A stretch of DNA of 13,158 bases. It comes from Desulfurellaceae bacterium (GTDB lineage: Bacteria > Campylobacterota_A > Desulfurellia > JAGGSF01). The stretch spans positions 1 through 13,158 of the forward strand of contig JAGMDW010000216.1 in NCBI GenBank assembly GCA_023128455.1, in the 5' to 3' direction. Position 1 is the first letter of the stretch; every line of letters begins with the position of its first letter. Made by a program: the position numbers and the translations under genes. Of this stretch, positions 8,413-13,158 are shown piece after piece. The notes under the pieces were generated by a model. It saw nothing but the letters and a program-made list of their open reading frames with translations. It was not told the origin of the DNA and did no database searches.

Positions 8413-9029
8413 GAAAACTTTCGGCAGAAGAAGGTATTTTCCTTGTAAAATTAGCAAGAGAATCCATAGAATATTATCTAAAAGAACACAAATATCTTAC
8501 TCAACCTCAAAACTATCCATCCATTTTTAATGAACAGAGAGGAATATTCGTAACATTGGAAAGTTATCCTTCCCACAACCTGAGAGGATGTATAGGCTAT
8601 CCATTAGGAGAAGGGTCTTTGATCAGCTCAATAATTGATGCTGCTATGTCCAGCGCATTCAATGATCCGCGATTTGAGCACTTAAAAGAAAGAGAACTCA
8701 ATCTCACAACAATAGAGATTAGCGTTCTCTCTGAACCAGAAATACTCAATCCGCACCAGAAATACTCTTTGCAATTTGAAATTGGGGAACATGGCTTACT
8801 TATACGTAGTGGAAGCAGAAGTGGCATCTTGCTTCCACAGGTGCCAGTAGAACAGAAATGGGACAAGGAAACATTCCTAAGACATATATGCCTAAAGGCA
8901 GGACTTGCCCCTGATTGCTATAAAAATAAGCATTGTCAGTTTTTTAAGTTTTTTGGACAAATATTTAGAGAAATCACGCCCGGCGGGGAAATAGAAGAAA
9001 GAGATATTAAAAAAGAGGTGAAAACATGA
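8409..9029 (+). CDS. amrA: AMMECR1 family protein (AmmeMemoRadiSam system protein A)
   Basis: This family is found in bacteria, archaea and eukaryotes (human AMMECR1). Its biochemical role is not established. In many prokaryotes it sits with a Memo-like protein (B) and a radical SAM protein; neither is present in this window. The 206 residues show the family marks: GIFVTLESYPSHNLRGCIGYP (45-65, invariant LRGCIG at 58-63), DAAMSSAFNDPRFEHLKERE (77-96), the TIEISVLSEPEIL strand, SGILLPQVPVEQKW (138-151) and FLRHICLKAGLAPDCY (156-171). The start at 8409 overlaps the ileS stop as ATGA and has a good AGGAG. The gene ends in another ATGA overlap with the next one, so the three genes are probably translated from one message. 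Family assignment is firm; function is not. Confidence 0.92.
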   Translation: MRKLSAEEGIFLVKLARESIEYYLKEHKYLTQPQNYPSIFNEQRGIFVTLESYPSHNLRGCIGYPLGEGSLISSIIDAAMSSAFNDPRFEHLKERELNLTTIEISVLSEPEILNPHQKYSLQFEIGEHGLLIRSGSRSGILLPQVPVEQKWDKETFLRHICLKAGLAPDCYKNKHCQFFKFFGQIFREITPGGEIEERDIKKEVKT

Positions 9030-9607
9030 AAAAAATACTAGAAAAATATAACAACAAACTAAGTGAATTTACATCTATATTAAAAACAGATTATTCTATA
9101 CAAATAATTCCAGAAAAAGATGTTTTGGAAGATTTAAAGAAAAAATTGGAAGACTGGGGGAAGAGCAATCTCCAATCTATGCTCGCCGATTTAACAAATT
9201 TTGTGGAGAAAAATTGCAAAGAGTATATAACTAAAAACAAACAAGAATGGGAGGACATTAAACGCCGAGCAAAAATTGCTTCTGAATATGGACTATATTT
9301 AGCACCAATAGACTTGATAAATGTAGAAAGAAGTGGAATAAAAGCAACTGCGGTGGGAAGCAGTGTAGTCTTATCCAATATTTTTTTATCTCGCCTTATC
9401 AGAAAGAAACTCCTTGATTTTTCATCTTCTCTCATTCTTGGCGGTGTTGCAGGGTTTGTCAGCTATCTTTTATTTAAAGAAAAAGAAGAGATGGGAATGG
9501 GAACATTAATTGAAGGATATATAAATGATAGCGAGGAGTGGATAAGCACAGCATTGGAAAATGTATTCAGTGTGTTTGAAGAGATAAGAGAGAAATCTAC
9601 AGTATAA
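9026..9607 (+). CDS. Unrecognised protein with two probable membrane segments
   Basis: I do not recognise the family. The 193 residues fall in three parts. The N-terminal region (1-88) is charged, probably helical, with heptad-like stretches such as VLEDLKKKLEDWGKSNLQSM. The middle has two hydrophobic segments, about 106-125 (ATAVGSSVVLSNIFLSRLI) and 132-150 (glycine-containing, ending VAGFVSYLLF), split by the basic RKKLLD. The acidic C-terminal tail (151-193) reads KEKEEMGM...EEWISTALENVFSVFEEIREK. This suggests a membrane hairpin with both ends on the same side, or helices that insert or oligomerise. There is no signal peptide. The ATG overlaps the stop of the AMMECR1-family gene (ATGA), with GAGGTG at 9015-9020 as ribosome binding site. 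That and the continuous frame argue for a real gene co-expressed with its neighbour. Confidence 0.75.
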   Translation: MKKILEKYNNKLSEFTSILKTDYSIQIIPEKDVLEDLKKKLEDWGKSNLQSMLADLTNFVEKNCKEYITKNKQEWEDIKRRAKIASEYGLYLAPIDLINVERSGIKATAVGSSVVLSNIFLSRLIRKKLLDFSSSLILGGVAGFVSYLLFKEKEEMGMGTLIEGYINDSEEWISTALENVFSVFEEIREKSTV

Positions 9608-9632
9608 AACTTAAGTAGCGAGAGGTAATAAA

Positions 9633-9833
9633 ATGGACGTAAATAAATTTATAAATACATTGTCTGATATTCCTGTGGATATCGGTGAAATAGTGGTGCG
9701 GTACAAAATTACAAGGTCTTTTTTGTTAAAAAAAGGTGAAAGGTTAGCGTTTAAAAAATTGGTTGTAGAAAATAAAGAAAATCGTCCGATTGAAATGCAG
9801 AAGGAAAAGAAGTATTTCACCGCCGCCTCCTAA
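9633..9833 (+). CDS. Small unrecognised protein (66 residues), distant omega-subunit look-alike
   Basis: A 66-residue frame starts at ATG 9633 behind AGAGG at 9621-9625 (7-base spacing), 25 bases after the preceding stop. It is mixed-charge with no membrane segment or signal peptide. There is a faint likeness to RNA polymerase omega (RpoZ): size, an Arg-x6-Gly-x-Arg spacing in TRSFLLKKGER that matches the RAR...G.RP part of omega, and a C-terminal NRPIEMQKEKKYF where omega has NKPVTIALEEIAxGKI. The key ALEEI-type signature is absent, so this is only a suggestion. The gene ends in a GC-rich patch encoding FTAAS. It is in the same reading frame as mobA, separated from it by one TAA codon plus three bases. 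Its gene-like start signal and operon position support expression. Confidence 0.6.
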   Translation: MDVNKFINTLSDIPVDIGEIVVRYKITRSFLLKKGERLAFKKLVVENKENRPIEMQKEKKYFTAAS

Positions 9834-9836
9834 GTT

Positions 9837-10430
9837 TTGGTGAGTTTATCTAAAAATTGCACTGCTGTCATATTGGCCGGCGGTGGATCAAGAAGAATGG
9901 GAAAGGATAAAGCGTTATTAAAGCTTAAGGGAAAACCTATAATTCAACATCAGATAGAGATATTAAAGGCATTATGCAGCAATGTAATAATCGTGGCTAA
10001 CAAAATAGAGAAGTATAAAAAACTAAATGTCCTTTTGTTGAGGGATGAGATACCATACTTAGGCCCATTGGGAGGCATATATACAGGACTCAAAAATGCA
10101 CCTGCAGATTGGATATTCGTCTGCGGTTGTGATATGCCATTCATTGATGCCAAACTCATTGAATATGAGTGGAAAAAAAGAGACAATGCAGATATAGTAG
10201 TTCCCTTTTACAAAGAAAGATTCCAGACATTGCATGCTTTATATAAAAAGAGTTGTTTAAAAACAATAGAAGAAGCGATAAGAAAAGGTGAAAGGCGGAT
10301 AAGAGATATTTTACCCCATCTTAGATTGAATATTATAAAAGAAGAAGAAATTGTATCTATTAAAGCTGAAAAATCCTTGGTGAACATCAATACAACCCAG
10401 GAGCTTAAAACACACAATATCGGGTTTTAA
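9837..10430 (+). CDS. mobA: Molybdenum cofactor guanylyltransferase
   Basis: MobA transfers GMP from GTP to molybdopterin, giving the MGD form of the cofactor used by DMSO-reductase-family enzymes; it acts in the cytoplasm. The 197 residues show the nucleotidyltransferase signature LAGGGSRRMGKDKA (13-26), GPLGGIYTGL (76-85), the metal-binding Asp in VCGCDMPF (95-102; D99), TLHALY (131-136) and NINTTQEL (183-190). The start is either TTG 9837 or GTG 9840; both follow the stop of the small upstream gene at once. No Shine-Dalgarno is seen, and the sequence just before is CCGCCTCC, so translation probably depends on reinitiation from the upstream gene. No other molybdenum genes are visible. The TAA stop overlaps the stop of convergent prfA. 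Confidence 0.92.
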   Translation: MVSLSKNCTAVILAGGGSRRMGKDKALLKLKGKPIIQHQIEILKALCSNVIIVANKIEKYKKLNVLLLRDEIPYLGPLGGIYTGLKNAPADWIFVCGCDMPFIDAKLIEYEWKKRDNADIVVPFYKERFQTLHALYKKSCLKTIEEAIRKGERRIRDILPHLRLNIIKEEEIVSIKAEKSLVNINTTQELKTHNIGF

Positions 10431-11482
10431 AGATCTTTTAGTGCCTGCTGCTTCTCACGGATGCTTAGAGCTTCCACTATTTCATCTAAATCACCATCCA
10501 TTGCAGATTCTAATTTGTATAATGTAAGATTTATCCTATGATCCGTAACCCTCCCCTGAGGAAAATTATAGGTCCTAATCTTTTCTGAACGGTCGCCTGT
10601 TCCCACCTGTTTTTTACGCGATTCCTCCGTTTGTTCTTTCTGTTTTTGTTGGTAATGTTGTTGCAATTTAGCCCTTAGAATTTTTAATGCTTTTGCCTTG
10701 TTCTTAAATTGAGACCTTTCGTCTTGTTGACTCACCACAGTGCCGCTGGGAATATGTGTTATACGCACTGCAGAGTCCGTAACATTCACATGTTGACCAC
10801 CATGACCGGATGCTCTAAAGGTATCTATTCTCAAATCATCTGGATTTATATCCACTTCCACCTCATCGGCTTCAGGAAAAACAGCTACAGTTACCGCTGA
10901 GGTATGTATCCTTCCCTTCGATTCTGTAACGGGCACTCGCTGAACCCTATGAATGCCACTCTCATGCTTAAAAAATCTATATACTTCCTTACCTTTAATA
11001 TTCAAAATAACCTCTTTAAGTCCTCCCATCTCAGTCAGATTTTTACTTATCACCTCAATCTGAAACCCTTTTCTTAAAGCATAACCCGTATACATTTTGA
11101 AGAGATCATGAGCGAAAAGTGCCGCCTCTCCTCCACCTGTCCCTGCCCTTATCTCCAATATCACATTTCTTTCATCCAGCGGATCATGTGGAATAAGCAA
11201 AACTTTCATCTTCTCTTCTAACTTTACCTTTTGTTTGTTTAGTGTTTCTATTTCTTGCTGTGCCAATTTTTTTAATTCAGGATCAGCCAACATCTCTTCA
11301 CACTCTTCTGTCTCTTTTAAAATGCGGCAATAATCCTCATACACATCAACGATAGGTTTTGTTGCCTTTCGTTCCGAAGAAAGTTTCTTATATTTTTCCA
11401 TATCACTTATTATTTCTGGTTGAATAAGCAAATTTGTTATTTCGTCAAATCTTTTTTTAATTCTTTTCACCTTGGATAACAT
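10427..11482 (-). CDS. prfA: Peptide chain release factor 1 (RF1)
   Basis: RF1 reads UAA and UAG in the ribosomal A site and triggers peptide release. The 351 residues contain the codon-recognition tripeptide PVT (184-186, in RVQRVPVTESKGRIHTSA), which marks RF1 as opposed to the SPF of RF2, and the catalytic GGQ (228-230, in RASGHGGQHVN). The PVT-GGQ spacing fits RF1. The N-terminal helical domain is present and the C-terminus ends SIREKQQALKDL. The start is the ATG at 11482-11480, chosen for MLSKVKRIKKRFDEI and the strong GGAGG upstream. The frame stays open for another 33 codons, but that part translates the end of an insertion sequence. The gene is convergent with mobA, and its upstream region has been replaced by the element. 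Several genes here end in TGA and need RF2, encoded elsewhere. Confidence 0.96.
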   Translation of the reverse strand: MLSKVKRIKKRFDEITNLLIQPEIISDMEKYKKLSSERKATKPIVDVYEDYCRILKETEECEEMLADPELKKLAQQEIETLNKQKVKLEEKMKVLLIPHDPLDERNVILEIRAGTGGGEAALFAHDLFKMYTGYALRKGFQIEVISKNLTEMGGLKEVILNIKGKEVYRFFKHESGIHRVQRVPVTESKGRIHTSAVTVAVFPEADEVEVDINPDDLRIDTFRASGHGGQHVNVTDSAVRITHIPSGTVVSQQDERSQFKNKAKALKILRAKLQQHYQQKQKEQTEESRKKQVGTGDRSEKIRTYNFPQGRVTDHRINLTLYKLESAMDGDLDEIVEALSIREKQQALKDL

Positions 11483-11485
11483 TTT

Positions 11486-11491
11486 TCCTCC
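11486..11491 (-). promoter_or_regulatory. prfA: Strong ribosome binding site of prfA
   Basis: Read on the minus strand, GGAGG with a following A lies about 4 bases before the prfA ATG. It decides the start in a frame that stays open far upstream. It lies between the start codon and the insertion-sequence end at 11511, so the element left the native translation signal intact. Confidence 0.85.
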
Positions 11492-11510
11492 AATAAAACA
11501 GATCCTAAGG

Positions 11511-11540
11511 GGGGTCAGGTCTTCACAGACTGTTGATAAA
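11511..11540 (+). repeat. Insertion sequence terminal inverted repeat, prfA-proximal end
   Basis: It begins GGGGTCAGGTCTTCAC (16 bases identical to the far end), followed by AGA, CTGTTGA and TAAA. It differs from the other end at three positions. It lies 10 bases beyond the transposase stop codon and 28 bases upstream of the prfA ATG. In this orientation it is part of the prfA 5' untranslated region. Confidence 0.9.
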
Positions 11541-11550
11541 CTCATTTTTA

Positions 11551-13035
11551 TTAAACTAACCCATAATAATAATAATGGCAAAAATTCAATCTGAAGAGCA
11601 TTTTGATAGCTCGAAACACCATTTTAAACCAGTAAGTGGTATAACCACTGGGAATAACCACTCCTTGAGCAACCTTTTTGGCTCTTGGCTTACCCCTATG
11701 AAGCAATTTCACCATCTTTTTAATGTTTTGTGCCGTAGCAGTGAGTAAAAATTGTTCCTCTACATTCCATAATCGCCTGAATTTGGCTACTCGAAGTCCC
11801 ATGTATTCTTTGGCTTCACCAAACAACCCTTCAATTAGTTTACGCATCCTTTGAGAAATACGATAAAAGGGTGTTTTTGTTTGTACCCTTGCCTGTTTAA
11901 GATAATTCTCATATATGTGATGACTTAAAGACCGAGCACGATCTCTAGTGCACTTTCCCTTTAGTGGACAAACCTTACAATCTTTAATACTTGCACGCCA
12001 AACGAATTGCCGGCTCTTTTTGTGTATTCCTAAATATTTAAGTCTCTTGCCTTGAGGACATATATATTCATTATGCTCAGCATCAAAGCTAAATTTGGTT
12101 ATGGGGAAAATTCCTTTATCATTTTGACTCCGTGTATCCATAATGGGAACATGAGGAGTAATACCTTCTTTAATCATATGATACACAAATTCTCCTGTGG
12201 CATAACCTTTATCCGCACCTAAAGTTTGAGGTTTAATTTTAAACTTCCATTTGCTTTGTTTTATCATTTCAACGGCTGCCTTTGTTTCTCCACCTCTATC
12301 CGGTCTTTCGGCTTTAACACCAATGATAATTTGATGCTTGTTGTCCATAAGATAATTAACTCCATGGGCAAGTTTTGCCCCACCTTTACCCTTCCTCGCA
12401 AGTCTTGCATCTGGATCTGTCTTAGAACGATGAGTCTTATTGCTTATTTTTTCTCCTTTACGCTTGAAATCATCATCGGGTTCCCAGGGCTCTTCTACTG
12501 GATTTTCTTGTTCTACCTTTTTTATGTAATCTTTGGGCTTCATCTCCATTATCACTGGCTCCATGCTTTTCATAGAGGCATTGGCTTTTACTAAACTACC
12601 ATCAGTAGTCAAATGCTCACCACTGACTAAGCTATAACTTATACATTGTCTTACAATCTCATCAAAAATCTCCTGAAAAACCCCACTCTCTTTGAATCTT
12701 CCGTGGCGATTTTTGGAAAAAGTAGAATGGTCAGGAATTTCTTCATTCATATCTAAACTTACAAACCACCTATATCCAATATGCATCTTGACTTCTTCAC
12801 ATAACTTTCTCTCTGAAGTAATATCGTAAAGATATCCAATGAGAAGCATGCGGATGAGTATTTCAGGGTCAATGGATGGTCTACCTGTTTCGCTATAGAG
12901 ATGTTTTACTTTCTTACGGATGAAAGAAAAATCGACATATTTATTGATCAGTCTTAAAATATGGTTTTTGGGAATCATATTTGCCATATTGAAGTAGTAA
13001 AATAACGGTTCTTGTGGATTTCTTTTCCCTAACAT
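11551..13035 (-). CDS. IS1182/IS5-type DDE transposase
   Basis: This transposase cuts and inserts the surrounding element by acting on its terminal repeats. The 494 residues are intact. The N-terminal DUF772-like region includes IPKNHILRLINKYVDFSFI (21-39), YSETGRPSIDPEILIRMLLIGYLY (47-70) and IPDHSTFSKNR (100-110). The likely catalytic triad is D145 (TTDGSLVKANAS), D275 (LGADKGYATGEF) and E402 (RKLIEGLFGEAKEYMGL). Between D275 and E402 is a cysteine cluster, CKVCPLKGKCT (353-363), as in DDE_Tnp_1_6-type proteins. A charged insert (about 165-215) separates the first Asp from the core. The start has AAGGAG about 9 bases upstream. The C-terminal HYYYYGLV is encoded by a run of TAT repeats next to the element end. 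Family placement (IS1182 versus a close IS5-group relative) is from pattern only. Confidence 0.93.
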   Translation of the reverse strand: MLGKRNPQEPLFYYFNMANMIPKNHILRLINKYVDFSFIRKKVKHLYSETGRPSIDPEILIRMLLIGYLYDITSERKLCEEVKMHIGYRWFVSLDMNEEIPDHSTFSKNRHGRFKESGVFQEIFDEIVRQCISYSLVSGEHLTTDGSLVKANASMKSMEPVIMEMKPKDYIKKVEQENPVEEPWEPDDDFKRKGEKISNKTHRSKTDPDARLARKGKGGAKLAHGVNYLMDNKHQIIIGVKAERPDRGGETKAAVEMIKQSKWKFKIKPQTLGADKGYATGEFVYHMIKEGITPHVPIMDTRSQNDKGIFPITKFSFDAEHNEYICPQGKRLKYLGIHKKSRQFVWRASIKDCKVCPLKGKCTRDRARSLSHHIYENYLKQARVQTKTPFYRISQRMRKLIEGLFGEAKEYMGLRVAKFRRLWNVEEQFLLTATAQNIKKMVKLLHRGKPRAKKVAQGVVIPSGYTTYWFKMVFRAIKMLFRLNFCHYYYYGLV

Positions 13036-13066
13036 AAAGGCTTTCTCCTTGATATGAGATTGTGTA

Positions 13067-13075
13067 ATTATACCA
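13067..13075 (-). promoter_or_regulatory. Extended -10 promoter of the transposase
   Basis: On the minus strand the sequence reads TGGTATAAT: a perfect TATAAT (13067-13072) preceded by TG at -15/-14. The -35 region 17 bases upstream (TTATAT) is poor, as is usual for extended -10 promoters. Transcription would start near 13060, giving a leader of about 25 bases that includes AAGGAG at 13045-13050 before the ATG. As no terminator is seen after the transposase, this promoter could also serve prfA. Confidence 0.65.
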
Positions 13076-13118
13076 TTTTTTTACTAAAAATATAAGATTT
13101 ATCTATAAAATAGGTCAC

Positions 13119-13148
13119 TTTTTCAACAGCCCGTGAAGACCTGACCCC
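13119..13148 (-). repeat. Insertion sequence terminal inverted repeat, transposase-start end
   Basis: On the minus strand it reads GGGGTCAGGTCTTCAC, then GGG, CTGTTGA and AAAA. It matches the other end at 27 of 30 positions. It lies just upstream of the transposase promoter, as usual for an element with a single gene. Confidence 0.9.
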
Positions 13149-13158
13149 TTTCTGACAC

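Larger units (their letters stand above)
11511..13148 (-). mobile_element. Complete IS1182/IS5-type insertion sequence (about 1.64 kb)
   Basis: The element is bounded by 30-bp imperfect inverted repeats (27 of 30 positions agree) and holds one intact transposase gene that nearly fills it. The ends are placed at the outermost GGGG/CCCC. Outside these the flanks (CTAAGG on the left, TTTCTGACAC on the right) share no obvious direct repeat, so a target duplication cannot be shown and the exact ends could shift by a base or two. Only 10 bases remain to the right in the window. The family call rests on the transposase domain pattern. The intact frame, promoter and ribosome binding site suggest a recent or still active copy. 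Confidence 0.88.

Noticed and set aside
10394..10430. Possible terminator after mobA: AACCC … GGGTTTT
   Set aside because: The stem is only 5 bp with a loop of over 20 bases, and the following T run is short; too weak to call.
10429..10438. 10-bp palindrome AAAGATCTTT at the mobA/prfA junction
   Set aside because: It is AT-rich, has no loop and lies in the prfA coding end; such palindromes are expected by chance in AT-rich DNA.
11492..11551. Outward hybrid promoter at the element end reading into prfA
   Set aside because: The best -10-like hexamer (TAGGAT) matches only four of six positions and has no -35 partner at proper spacing, so I cannot support it from sequence.
11483..11581. Extension of prfA by 33 codons to an ATG at 11581
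   Set aside because: The extra residues (MPLLLLWVSL…) translate the end of the insertion sequence and overlap the transposase gene. A strong GGAGG and the homologous RF1 N-terminus mark 11482 as the start.

Overview
The window is bacterial, AT-rich DNA: it carries IF3, L35, L20 and RF1 genes, uses AGA for arginine and ATA for isoleucine heavily, and has strong GGAGG-type ribosome binding sites. The lineage cannot be fixed from this window. Genes are packed very tightly. Three junctions are 4-base ATGA overlaps, and the other gaps on the plus strand are about 1 to 25 bases.

Positions 1-10430 (plus strand) look like one long operon that is already running when the window opens. Its first part is a translation cluster: the 3' part of thrS, then infC, rpmI, rplT, pheS, pheT and ileS. 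The thrS-infC-rpmI-rplT-pheST order is the classic one known from E. coli. Here it is tightened (no room for a pheM-type attenuator before pheS) and ileS follows pheT. The second part is mixed: an AMMECR1/AmmeMemoRadiSam-A family gene, an unrecognised 193-residue protein with two probable membrane segments, a 66-residue unrecognised protein and mobA (molybdenum cofactor guanylylation). No plus-strand promoter or convincing terminator is visible.

Positions 10427-11482 (minus strand) hold prfA (RF1), convergent with mobA. The two genes share one TTAA that supplies both stop codons. Directly upstream of prfA, at about 11511-13148, lies an intact insertion sequence of about 1.64 kb. It has 30-bp imperfect terminal inverted repeats and a 494-residue IS1182/IS5-type DDE transposase read in the same direction as prfA, behind an extended -10 promoter. 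The element starts 28 bases upstream of the prfA start codon, so an essential gene probably depends on transcription coming out of, or through, the element.

I see no CRISPR array, tRNA, rRNA or clear new defence system. The most interesting points are the IS/prfA arrangement, the uncharacterised gene block between ileS and mobA, and the compact multi-synthetase operon.
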